Shown one piece after another: positions 7,870-14,668 of a stretch of 35,147 bases of DNA. Location: the IMG/VR virus record IMGVR_UViG_3300033978_000676, positions 1 through 35,147 of that record; one strand, 5' to 3'. The position numbers were made by a program, and so were the translations under genes. This DNA comes from a virus. The first letter of the stretch is position 1. Each line of letters opens with the position of its first letter. The notes beneath the pieces are model-generated. The model searched no databases, was not told the origin of the DNA, and was given only the letters and a program-made list of their open reading frames with translations.

Positions 7870-8253
7870 CTAGACCCTCCATTTGAACGGCGGGGAACGC
7901 GGATTCTTGAAATACTTCCCGCTCGGGGTGCCTGTTGCCGGCGCCAAACCCGCCGAAGACGTGGAGACTACTCCGGGCAACCCCAACAGGCTGTTGTAAG
8001 CGATCTGCGCTCCATCGCCGCCGTCGTGGTTGTGGCTGTTGCCGCGAACGTAGGTTTCGATCATCACCGGCAGCGCCTGATCGAGCCGGCCCAGGCTGGC
8101 GCCCGTGGTGCCCGGGGCGTTGACCGGGTTGTCCTCACCGGGGCTGACGGTGATTGCCGGGGCTTCGGACCTGGAGTAAGCCTGCGCTCTGCTGCAGTAG
8201 ATCCGCGTGCCGACCTGCACCGTGCCCGGCAGGGTGACGGTGCAGGTCGGCAC
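7870..8253 (-). CDS. Fibre-tip-like protein sharing a repeat with the 419-aa fibre
   Basis: The most likely start is GTG 8253, giving 127 residues; the frame is open further upstream but overlaps the adhesin gene. The N-terminus is a short beta segment (TCTVTLPGTVQVGTRIY). The C-terminal half contains NSHNHDGGDGAQIAYNSLL and continues through GLPGVVSTSSAGLAPA, nearly identical to a segment of the 419-residue fibre gene and encoded by a 107-base repeat. HNHDGGDG-type segments are common near trimer junctions of phage fibres. It may be a truncated duplicate of the fibre gene or a separate fibre component. Start uncertain. Confidence 0.55.
   Translation of the reverse strand: MPTCTVTLPGTVQVGTRIYCSRAQAYSRSEAPAITVSPGEDNPVNAPGTTGASLGRLDQALPVMIETYVRGNSHNHDGGDGAQIAYNSLLGLPGVVSTSSAGLAPATGTPSGKYFKNPRSPPFKWRV
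7937..8043 (-). repeat. 107-bp direct repeat, copy 1
   Basis: This stretch matches 10234-10340 at about 103 of 107 positions in the same orientation. It encodes the NSHNHDGGDG to SSAGLAPA segment in two different fibre-like genes about 2.3 kb apart, which allows deletion or gene conversion by homologous recombination. Confidence 0.92.
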
Positions 8254-8308
8254 GCGGAGGCTGGGGTGGTCATGGGTGGGGCGTTGTAGTCGGGGATGCT
8301 GCGGGGGG

Positions 8309-9196
8309 CTAGATCGGGTAGCGGATAATGACGATGCCGGAGCCGCCGTTGCCGCCAGTACCGCTTGCACCCGCAGCGCTATGACCACCACCACCACCAC
8401 CGGTATTTGGCTGACCACTGTTTGAGCTTCCGCTGCTAACGCCTGCAGCGCCACCGCCCAAGCCCCCAGCACCGCCTGAGCCGCCTGGGCGGATGCCGCC
8501 GCCGCCGCCGCCTGCTCGTGCAACTGCTGTGCCAGTGATGGTGGATGTTATGCCGTTACCGCCTGCGCCGCTTTGTGTCGAGCTTGTCGCATTTCCGCCC
8601 GGTGCACCCGCGCCGCCGCCGCCACCTGTCGGGAATGGTGACAAGCGAATATTGCCATTACCACCACCGATAGATCCTTGTCCCGTCGTTCCCGAACCGC
8701 CAAATGACTGGCCAAGGCTATTTTCGCCGCCGCCGCCGCCGCTGCCGCCGCTATTGCCGTCACTGGATTGAGCGCCAGCGCCACCTCCTATAGCGATAAC
8801 CGAAGAAAAACTGGAGTTGCCTCCATTCGTGGCTGTGGCGAAGCCTGCTGTGCCGCCTGCGCCAACGACTACGGGATAAGACCCCGCTGTTAATACAAGG
8901 GGTGTTTCTGCGCTGACATTCTGACCAGACAATTCACCTTGAACTGAACATCTATAACCACCGGCGCCACCACCTCCTTTAATAGCAGCGCCACCGCCAG
9001 CAACAATTAAATACTCAACACTCCCTCCATTGGTAACAGAAAACGTAGATGCGCCAACAGTCGTAAACCGGTGCACACGGTAGTTGATGCCGCCAACAGT
9101 TATATCTGTAACAGTATCGCCACCAGTGGCAATAACGCCGCCGGAAGGCGGGGTCAAGCTCCCCACAAACGCCACATCAAACAGGCTGAACGTCAT
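8309..9196 (-). CDS. Glycine-rich tail-fibre adhesin-like protein
   Basis: The start is ATG 9196, overlapping the upstream stop as ATGA, giving 295 residues. After a short N-terminal part comes GINYRVHRFTTVGASTFSV and a VEYLIVAGGGA segment, a common opening of glycine-rich phage fibre proteins. From about residue 75 the sequence is dominated by glycine runs such as GGGGGGIRPGGSGGAGGLGG, ending in GGNGGSGIVIIRYPI. Such glycine-rich regions form polyglycine-II bundles in receptor-binding tips like T2/Salmonella phage gp38. Receptor binding is therefore the likely role. The repeats are prone to recombination, which would alter host range. The gene lies among head genes, which is unusual. Confidence 0.75.
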   Translation of the reverse strand: MTFSLFDVAFVGSLTPPSGGVIATGGDTVTDITVGGINYRVHRFTTVGASTFSVTNGGSVEYLIVAGGGAAIKGGGGAGGYRCSVQGELSGQNVSAETPLVLTAGSYPVVVGAGGTAGFATATNGGNSSFSSVIAIGGGAGAQSSDGNSGGSGGGGGENSLGQSFGGSGTTGQGSIGGGNGNIRLSPFPTGGGGGAGAPGGNATSSTQSGAGGNGITSTITGTAVARAGGGGGGIRPGGSGGAGGLGGGAAGVSSGSSNSGQPNTGGGGGGHSAAGASGTGGNGGSGIVIIRYPI

Positions 9197-9924
9197 AACT
9201 GCACTTCCACCGGCAGCCACTGCAGCGCCGATTCCAAGGCCTCGGTCTCGGGATCGTCCGGCGCATAGGTGCCATCCACCGCCCTCGGCTGATCCCATCG
9301 CCACCGCGACCCATCAGGGCCGGTCCACTCATCGCCTCGCGCCGGATTCGGCGGCCAGTTCCACTGCTGCTGTGCCCCGGCCAGGCCCACCACGAACTCA
9401 GCGGGAAGGTCGTACTGAGTGGCGAGCATCTGCAGCCCTGCGACCAGCTCAGGCGCGATCAGGCCAATGTCCTGGCAGGTCTGCCAGGCGCCCAGGAACA
9501 CCCTGCTGTCACCATCGGCAGCCTTCCCGAGACCCACGCCCAGGGCCAGTGCAAGGCGCGGCGAGACGGTCTGCGCAGCGGCCAGGAGCTGATCCACTCC
9601 CACCGGCAGGGCGTCAGAGAATTCGATCCAGCGGGGCGGGTGCGTCTGGCGGTAGTGCGCCTCTCGCTCAGCTTGGGTCAGCTCCACCAGCTCCCACTGC
9701 TGCAGCCACTGGCCATCGGCTTCGACTGGCTGAGCCTCCACCACGCGATGGGTGGCGGGGTTGGGCTGAGGCTGAGGCTGCGGCGCCACGCGGAACACGC
9801 CGTAGTGCGCCAGCTCAGCATCACTCGGCGCCGCCGAGAACGATCGGGCGGGCTCATCGGTGCGGAGCTGGCCCAGCGAATACGGCCAGCGGAGCGGGTT
9901 GAGGCGGATCAGGGTGCTCATCAT
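9193..9924 (-). CDS. Fibre-associated protein, possibly fibre assembly chaperone
   Basis: This 243-residue protein starts at ATG 9924 or 9921 and overlaps both neighbours. The N-terminal third holds a proline/glutamine linker (VAPQPQPQPNPATH) and the segment QWELVELTQAEREAHYRQT. This resembles the YxVxxLTxEE(I/V)xxR part that often ends phage structural proteins of the DUF4376 kind and tail-fibre-assembly proteins. The centre is helical and the C-terminus contains DEWTGPDGSRWRWDQPRAVDGTYAPDDPET, a typical short beta module. It sits between two fibre-like genes. The assembly or structural role is inferred. Confidence 0.55.
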   Translation of the reverse strand: MMSTLIRLNPLRWPYSLGQLRTDEPARSFSAAPSDAELAHYGVFRVAPQPQPQPNPATHRVVEAQPVEADGQWLQQWELVELTQAEREAHYRQTHPPRWIEFSDALPVGVDQLLAAAQTVSPRLALALGVGLGKAADGDSRVFLGAWQTCQDIGLIAPELVAGLQMLATQYDLPAEFVVGLAGAQQQWNWPPNPARGDEWTGPDGSRWRWDQPRAVDGTYAPDDPETEALESALQWLPVEVQL

Positions 9925-11183
9925 CAGCTCTGCACGGCGTAGGCCGCCACCACGTCAGCGTTGGTGGTTCCAAATGCGGTGATGCTGAGCACGCCCACCT
10001 TCGACGCGGCGATGTTCGCGGGCTTGGTGCCCAGGAACTTCCAATCAGTCGGGAACGTGAGCGTGCGCTGGTTGGCATCGGCCACCAGCCGAATCACCAG
10101 CGTCCGCCCATTGGCCAGGTTGCTGGTGGTCAGCTCCAGATTCCCGGTGAGGCTGATCGTCCGGTACTGGGCATCGAGGCTGGCGAAGTCCAACGCCACC
10201 GTCGCGCCGTAGGTGATCGTCGAAAACGACCTGGCCGGCGCCAAGCCAGCCGAAGACGGGGAGACTACTCCGGGCAACCCCAACAGGCTGTTGTAAGCGA
10301 TCTGCGATCCATCGCCGCCGTCGTGGTTGTGGCTGTTGCCGTTCGTGACGCCCTGGTTGGCGGGTGCCGCGCCGACATCACCGAACCCGAGGACGACGTC
10401 ACCGGTCTGGCTGTTGACGCTGGAGACGGGGGCGATCGGATACCCGAGGCGCTGCCAGTGCGCCAGTGACGATCCGCCATCAACGACCAGGACCCAGGTG
10501 CCGCCGTTGGCGCCGGCATCGGTGCGGATACACCAGTCACCGCGCTGCCCTGAGAAGGTCAGCATCGCCGCTTGGTTGGCGGCCGTGCCCAGAAACTCAG
10601 TGATTGCCAACGACGGCAGCTGAGACGTTGGGATGACGCCCCCAATCAGGTCCGCCTTCAGGGAGAGGTTGGGGGCTCCGGCGAGGCTGGTGTACGGGAG
10701 CTGGCCCGTAACCTCGCTGGAGAGATCTACCGCCGTTCCGGCGCTCCAGGTGTCGGCCGCTGTCCGGCGCACGATGCCGGTGCCGCTTAACCCCTCAACC
10801 GCTGCCAGATCGTTGGCCAGCGCCAGGGTGATCGAGCCGGAAGAGGTGATAGGCCCACCGCTAACCGTGATCCCCGCTGCCGGCTGGCTGATGTTGACGC
10901 TGGTGACCGTGCCAGTCCCGGTAGCGGTAACAGTCAGATTCGTGCCGGTGATGCTCAGCCCATCCGCCAGGTTGAGGTACGTGAGCTTGCCGGCGCTGGC
11001 ATCCCAGAACAGGAGCACGTCTCCAGCAGGGCCCTCGGCATTCAGCTGCTGGCCCGCCAGGCTCAGCACGTCATCGACGCTGGCCCCCAGCGTCACATCT
11101 GTTCCGCTTCCTGGATCGGGGTTCCCGATGGTCGCCTGCAGAACGGTTTCCTGTAGCTGGACGACAGCCGAGATGTCAGTCAC
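9924..11183 (-). CDS. Fibre / tail-fibre-like structural protein
   Basis: This 419-residue protein starts at GTG 11183, overlapping the upstream stop by four bases. It is rich in Thr, Ser, Gly and Val and has typical fibre segments: VDDVLSLAGQQL, then GTGTVTSVNISQPAAGITVSGGPI, then a KADLIGGVIPTSQLPS segment and SSVNSQTGDVVLGFGDVGAA, a repeat found in many phage fibres. Then follows NGNSHNHDGGDGSQIAYNSLL. The C-terminal 110 residues look like a beta-rich trimerisation or tip domain (LANGRTLVIRLVADANQRTLTFP). It would bind receptors or form the shaft. Its position next to head genes leaves a head-fibre role open. Confidence 0.72.
   Translation of the reverse strand: MTDISAVVQLQETVLQATIGNPDPGSGTDVTLGASVDDVLSLAGQQLNAEGPAGDVLLFWDASAGKLTYLNLADGLSITGTNLTVTATGTGTVTSVNISQPAAGITVSGGPITSSGSITLALANDLAAVEGLSGTGIVRRTAADTWSAGTAVDLSSEVTGQLPYTSLAGAPNLSLKADLIGGVIPTSQLPSLAITEFLGTAANQAAMLTFSGQRGDWCIRTDAGANGGTWVLVVDGGSSLAHWQRLGYPIAPVSSVNSQTGDVVLGFGDVGAAPANQGVTNGNSHNHDGGDGSQIAYNSLLGLPGVVSPSSAGLAPARSFSTITYGATVALDFASLDAQYRTISLTGNLELTTSNLANGRTLVIRLVADANQRTLTFPTDWKFLGTKPANIAASKVGVLSITAFGTTNADVVAAYAVQS
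10234..10340 (-). repeat. 107-bp direct repeat, copy 2
   Basis: This is the partner of 7937-8043, with about four mismatches, inside the 419-residue fibre gene. The mismatches mostly change one residue (Ala to Ser, Thr to Pro), so both copies remain coding. Confidence 0.92.
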
Positions 11184-11533
11184 GACGCACTCCCGATTCG
11201 GGTGATCTCTTGCGTGCCAGCGAAGAGCGGAACGATCAGTCCGGTGGATAGAATGACAATGATCTCCCAGTAGTAGAGACCGACCGTCAACGGGAGGACC
11301 TGCGGCAGCACCCGAAAAACACCGCCGGTGGCGTTGGTGATCTGGATGCCGGTGTTGACCCCCATCGCCAGTCGCTCGGCTCTCTCTCCCACTCGCCGGT
11401 AAACCATTTGCAGCTGCGCACCGGTGAGGTTTAGAGGCGTGCCGGCCGGCATCTCCAGGGTGACCGAATTGATTCCCTCCCAGGTCGTGCCTTCATAGAC
11501 GGCATCGAGCTGCAGGGTTTGCGGCTGTGTCAC
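11180..11533 (-). CDS. Baseplate/fibre-adjacent beta protein
   Basis: The most natural start is GTG 11533, giving 117 residues beginning MTQPQTLQLDAVYEGTTW; the frame is open upstream to 11785 but that part overlaps the preceding gene. The pattern of a short DVYEGDTW-like start, then LNLTGAQLQMVYRRVG, a GIQITNATGGVFRVLP strand and LTVGLYYWEIIVIL matches the small beta-sandwich proteins encoded beside phage fibres, related to N-terminal baseplate-anchoring modules. It probably links the fibre to the particle. It overlaps the start of the 419-residue fibre gene. Start and exact family are uncertain. Confidence 0.6.
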   Translation of the reverse strand: MTQPQTLQLDAVYEGTTWEGINSVTLEMPAGTPLNLTGAQLQMVYRRVGERAERLAMGVNTGIQITNATGGVFRVLPQVLPLTVGLYYWEIIVILSTGLIVPLFAGTQEITRIGSAS

Positions 11534-11570
11534 GACTGATGAACGGATGCCGTCAAGGTAGGCATGGCGC

Positions 11571-11924
11571 TCAGCCAGCCTCAGCCGACTCCTTTTCGCT
11601 TTCCGCGATGTCAGCAGCAGGCGCAACTGCACCATCAGCTGGTGCGGCTTCAGGCGGCGGTGCAGCGGCCAGCTCGTTTGGTGCGGCTTCAGGCGGCGGT
11701 GCAGCGGCCAGCTCGTTGGCCTCGGCGGCAACTTCATCGAAGGCTTGAACAACGGTCGCCAGGTGATCGCCACTTGCCAGGGCATCCGGAGCTTGCAACG
11801 CTTCCAGCGCCGTGGTCATCGCCCAGATCGCTTCCAACGGGCCCACACGCTGCAGGAAGGCCAACAGATGCTGGGCGGCATATTCACGGTCTGCGGTGGT
11901 CATTCCGTTGCTGCGGATCGGCAC
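11571..11924 (-). CDS. Hypothetical protein with Pro/Ala/Glu repeats
   Basis: The frame can start at GTG 11924 (117 residues) or ATG 11903 (110 residues, MTTADREYAAQHLL). The N-terminal 65 residues are helical and could be globular (LLAFLQRVGPLEAIWAMTTALEAL). Residues about 70-95 contain two copies of NELAAAPPPEAAP, encoded by a 39-base tandem repeat, and the C-terminus is alanine- and glutamate-rich, so probably unfolded. It is the first gene of the fibre run. No family was recognised. Confidence 0.6.
   Translation of the reverse strand: MPIRSNGMTTADREYAAQHLLAFLQRVGPLEAIWAMTTALEALQAPDALASGDHLATVVQAFDEVAAEANELAAAPPPEAAPNELAAAPPPEAAPADGAVAPAADIAESEKESAEAG
11641..11718. repeat. 39-bp tandem repeat, two copies, in coding sequence
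   Basis: Units 11641-11679 and 11680-11718 differ at one base. They encode NELAAAPPPEAAP twice in the 117-residue protein, and the period keeps the reading frame. Confidence 0.92.
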
Positions 11925-11987
11925 CTACACCGTAGGCGCTTTGTTGTCACTCCGATCTGATGCCAGACCGTAACAGCGCCAGATCGC

Positions 11988-12281
11988 TCAAGGATTGAGC
12001 GGGGCAACCAAGGAAACCGATTGATTGCGATAGATCGTGTCGCGAAGGATGGTGAAGGCAACCAGCCCCATCACCATGCCAGCGGCGACAGCAAACAAAG
12101 CCAGCACAGCCACCTCATCGGAGCTGTAATGGCGCCTGGTGGCGGCGCGATTTGGGCGCTCGTGCTGAGCTGGCAAGCGGCGTGTCCTGGCTCGTTGACC
12201 GCCGCTGAGCGGCTGCACGGCGGTGGCGGGGCGGATCTGGGGCAGCGCCGGAGCGCGCCGCCGGGAAAAGGATTCAGCCAT
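11988..12281 (-). CDS. Small single-span membrane protein
   Basis: This 97-residue protein starts at ATG 12281. The first 50 residues are basic and rich in Arg, Pro and Gln. A single hydrophobic segment at about 57-80 (VAVLALFAVAAGMVMGLVAFTIL) is followed by a short polar tail, RDTIYRNQSVSLVAPLNP. It has no cleavable signal. One-span phage membrane proteins include holins, spanins and superinfection-exclusion proteins, but none of these can be assigned. It ends about 60 bases before the 117-residue fibre-run gene and is divergent from the secreted-protein gene at 12382. Confidence 0.6.
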   Translation of the reverse strand: MAESFSRRRAPALPQIRPATAVQPLSGGQRARTRRLPAQHERPNRAATRRHYSSDEVAVLALFAVAAGMVMGLVAFTILRDTIYRNQSVSLVAPLNP

Positions 12282-12323
12282 TACTACCTAGGGTTGTTGC
12301 TGTCTGGGTGCAATAGTACACAG

Positions 12324-12351
12324 GTCCGAGAGGTTCGCTACGATTTCGGAC
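12324..12351. promoter_or_regulatory. Inverted repeat in divergent intergenic region
   Basis: GTCCGA at 12324-12329 and TCGGAC at 12346-12351 form a 6-base inverted repeat with a 16-base spacer. It lies between divergent genes (11988-12281 minus and 12382-12678 plus), so it could be an operator. No factor is assigned and a repeat this short can occur by chance. Confidence 0.3.
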
Positions 12352-12381
12352 ATTGCCAGTCTGGTCCGTACCCATCGAGCC

Positions 12382-12678
12382 ATGAGATTTCTTCATGTTT
12401 TGGCTGCCGCAGCTCTCGGCACCGGCGCTTGCCAGCCGCAGCCGGCCCAGGCCTACAGCCTGACCACGGCGGCCTGGGCCTCAGCAGGTTCGATCTGCCA
12501 AGTCATGGCCGCTGGCTTTTCGATGCCTGAGGCCGTTCGCATCGGCCTCACCGACAGCCTGATGCTGTGGTCGGCTGAGATGCAGCATCCGGCCTTTTCT
12601 CGGCTCATGGCCGCGGAGGTGGTGCGGCGATGCCCAGATCTGCTGCGCTCGGCTCCAGGGGGAGGGACGCAGCTGTGA
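12382..12678 (+). CDS. Small secreted protein with signal peptide
   Basis: This 98-residue protein starts at ATG 12382. The N-terminus MRFLHVLAAAALGTGA is a typical export signal, and CQPQPAQA-Y offers an AQA signal-peptidase I site near residue 24. A lipobox reading at Cys17 is weak. The mature part is short and helical, with MPEAVRIGLTDSLMLWSAEM and a second Cys near VVRRCPDLL. Its stop overlaps the next start (GTGA), so it is coupled to the HTH gene downstream. No family was recognised. It could be a lysogenic conversion or exclusion factor, which is a guess. Confidence 0.55.
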   Translation: MRFLHVLAAAALGTGACQPQPAQAYSLTTAAWASAGSICQVMAAGFSMPEAVRIGLTDSLMLWSAEMQHPAFSRLMAAEVVRRCPDLLRSAPGGGTQL

Positions 12679-12920
12679 GCCAGGGGAAGGCCTCAACCGC
12701 TGCACGACCTCAGAATCTGCTGCTGACAGTGGCCGATGCCGCGGAAGCGTTGAGTGTGAGCGAGAAGTACATCAGGCGCCTGACTCTGCGCGATGCACTG
12801 CAACAGCGCCTGATCAGCTACGCGGCTGAGGTGCGATCGGGTCACCACCAGGCCCCACCGTCACCGACCGCAGCACCGCCGCAAACAGCACCCGTTGCTG
12901 TTCAGGTGTCGCGCCATTGA
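12675..12920 (+). CDS. Small excisionase-like HTH protein overlapping the recombinase 3' end
   Basis: The coupled start is GTG 12675 (81 residues); an upstream in-frame ATG at 12630 overlaps the preceding gene. Residues about 15-40, LLTVADAAEALSVSEKYIRRL, match the winged-helix opening of MerR/excisionase proteins (TVxEAAxxLGVSxxxVRRL). The last 36 residues are Pro/Ala/Gln-rich and lie antisense to the end of the serine recombinase gene, so the true C-terminus may be shorter in function. A DNA-bending partner next to a recombinase suggests a directionality factor, which is inference. Confidence 0.5.
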   Translation: MSQGKASTAARPQNLLLTVADAAEALSVSEKYIRRLTLRDALQQRLISYAAEVRSGHHQAPPSPTAAPPQTAPVAVQVSRH

Positions 12921-14130
12921 AGAACCACGGATCCTGCAGCGCTGAATAGGCAGCAGGATCAATGGCCGGTTGCTCCACGCGCTGCTCCGTCTCGATTCGC
13001 TGCCGCTGCTCCGCCACTGCTGCCGCCATCGCCCGGTTGTCCGGGTTACGGGCCGCCATCCGCTCCATCAGCTCCAGCTCGCCGCGCATCGCTGCCAGTG
13101 CTGGATCTTCTGCTGCTGGTTCGCTCAGCACGGCCGCTAGTCGCCGCGCCTCAGCCACGCACGCCTCGACAACTACCGGAAGGATTCGATCCTCCCTGGC
13201 TCCGCCACGGGCATCGCAGAGCCGGTGCCGGCACCGCCACCACGCCACGCCGTTCGATGTGTTTCGTCGCAGCAGGTGGCCGCAGGATGCGCACCGCAGC
13301 AGCCCCGTCAGCCCGTGCCGGGTCTCGGTGGTGCCCGCTGCCTTGAACCGGTTGGTGGGTCGCTGCAGCAGTGCGGCCAGCTCCCGCCAGTCCTGTTCGC
13401 TGATTAGTGCCGGGTGCTGGTCGTAGTGGATCTCACCCCACTGCCGCCGCCAGCCCTTGCCGCTGCCCCTGTCGAGCTGGTGGCCGATGTGCCCGCGGAT
13501 CACGGGATTCACGAACCACGCCTGCAGGTTGGTGGCGGCCGGCGTCCACGCGCACCACTGCGGCATGGAGCGGGCCACCGCCGCAAAGCTCGCCAGCCGC
13601 CGCAGCTCACGCAACACGCGCAACGCCTCCCCCCAGTGCTCAGGGTGCGGCTCCAGCCGATGGCCTGGCCCGTTCTGGTAGCCGAAGGGCTTGCGCCGCC
13701 TGAGGTGCCGTCCCTCGGCGCGGTAGACGGTGAACTGGCGACGTAGGCGCATCGAGAGCATGCGCGATTCCATCTCCGCCAGGCCCGTCTGCAGCCTGGC
13801 CATCAGGAACCCCTGAGGAGTCGCCGTCTCGATCGCGCCACCGTCCAGGGCCCGAACCGTGACGCCCCGCGCCTCGCACTGGGCCAGCAGGGCGTCGGTG
13901 TAGGCCGCATCACGCCCCAGTCGGTCCACGCGGGTCACCAGCAGCTCCGAGACCTCGCCGGCCTGCACCATCGCCATCAGCTCCAGCAGTCCGTCCCGAT
14001 CCGAGCTGCGGCCTGTTTCTATGTCGGTGATCACACGGCTGCAGCCGGCGGCATTGAGGCGGCTGACCTGGGCGGGGAGGGCGTCGGCCTGATCGTCCTT
14101 GCTGACGCGGGCGTAGCCGATGGCAGCCAT
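12814..14130 (-). CDS. Serine recombinase (resolvase domain, recombinase domain, zinc ribbon)
   Basis: This 438-residue protein starts at ATG 14130. The catalytic resolvase domain opens with IGYARVSKDDQ, with Arg8 and nucleophile Ser10; TRVDRLGRD supplies Asp69, Arg70 and Arg73. A helix E-like linker at about 110-130 leads to a recombinase domain (about 150-270) and a zinc ribbon, LLRCASCGHLLRR then WWRCRHRLC. A C-terminal coiled-coil region follows. At 438 residues it is a short large-serine recombinase, catalytically complete as far as can be seen. Such enzymes integrate, excise or invert DNA through a 5'-phosphoserine. It sits among structural genes rather than at a phage end. Its 3' end overlaps the excisionase-like gene by about 107 bases. 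Confidence 0.88.
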   Translation of the reverse strand: MAAIGYARVSKDDQADALPAQVSRLNAAGCSRVITDIETGRSSDRDGLLELMAMVQAGEVSELLVTRVDRLGRDAAYTDALLAQCEARGVTVRALDGGAIETATPQGFLMARLQTGLAEMESRMLSMRLRRQFTVYRAEGRHLRRRKPFGYQNGPGHRLEPHPEHWGEALRVLRELRRLASFAAVARSMPQWCAWTPAATNLQAWFVNPVIRGHIGHQLDRGSGKGWRRQWGEIHYDQHPALISEQDWRELAALLQRPTNRFKAAGTTETRHGLTGLLRCASCGHLLRRNTSNGVAWWRCRHRLCDARGGAREDRILPVVVEACVAEARRLAAVLSEPAAEDPALAAMRGELELMERMAARNPDNRAMAAAVAEQRQRIETEQRVEQPAIDPAAYSALQDPWFFNGATPEQQRVLFAAVLRSVTVGPGGDPIAPQPRS

Positions 14131-14293
14131 AGGATCAGCCCAGAACGGCCGCTCACACTACCCTGCGCTATGGACACTTTTTCCTTAGATAGCGGCAGCA
14201 GAGCGCTCGATTCGTGGTAGGGTCTGCCTATCGGAAGCGCCGGGCAAGGCCCGCCACCGATCACCCCATCGCCCGGCACTGGCCGGAGGAACC
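14131..14293. promoter_or_regulatory. Divergent intergenic region upstream of the serine recombinase
   Basis: The 163 bases separate the recombinase start from a plus-strand gene. CGCTAT at 14166-14171 and ATAGCG at 14189-14194 form an inverted repeat around an AT-rich core with a T run. A clear ribosome binding site, GGAGG at 14285-14289, precedes ATG 14294. The region must hold promoters for both genes, and serine recombinase att sites often lie here. No crossover site can be proved from one sequence. Confidence 0.35.
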
Positions 14294-14668
14294 ATGGCAA
14301 CCAATCTCACCACTATTGCCGGCACCGCAGGCCGCATCTCCGGCACCACCGCCCGGGGCCTGCTCTGGCTCAACGAACAGATCGACTGGGCCGAGGTAGC
14401 CCAGATCGTGCTACGCGGACTGCAGGTTTTGATCGTGCTCACCCTGCTGGCAGGTCATTACTGCCGCCGAGCCTGGGATCACCTGCCTGCGCTCAGTGAG
14501 CAGCTGGGCCGCTGGTATGCCGGCCTGATGGCGCCCGCTGCTGTTGAGCTTGCCTCCGCGCCAGTGACGCAGATGCAGCTCCTGCTGGCGCCGATCACGG
14601 CCACAATGGCCGCGGCCCGAGAGGCACTGGAGCGGCTTGTGCGGCGCCTCTATCCCGTGCTGGCCTGA
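14294..14668 (+). CDS. Small membrane-associated protein
   Basis: This 124-residue protein starts at ATG 14294 behind a strong GGAGG site, one of the few clear ones in the window. A hydrophobic stretch at about 36-55 (IVLRGLQVLIVLTLLAGHY) could span the membrane, and a second amphipathic region around ALMAPAAVELASAPV is less hydrophobic. The C-terminus is a basic helix (REALERLVRRLYPVLA). Its stop directly abuts the stop of the minor head gene on the other strand. Size and topology would fit a holin or exclusion protein, but there is no lysin beside it. Confidence 0.6.
   Translation: MATNLTTIAGTAGRISGTTARGLLWLNEQIDWAEVAQIVLRGLQVLIVLTLLAGHYCRRAWDHLPALSEQLGRWYAGLMAPAAVELASAPVTQMQLLLAPITATMAAAREALERLVRRLYPVLA

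Noticed and set aside
12382-12678. Lipoprotein reading of the secreted protein
   Set aside because: The residues before Cys17 (TGA) do not match the lipobox [LVI][ASTVI][GAS]C; a signal peptidase I site fits better.
14294-14668. Holin assignment
   Set aside because: One possible membrane span and size fit, but no lysin or spanin neighbour and no family similarity was recognised.
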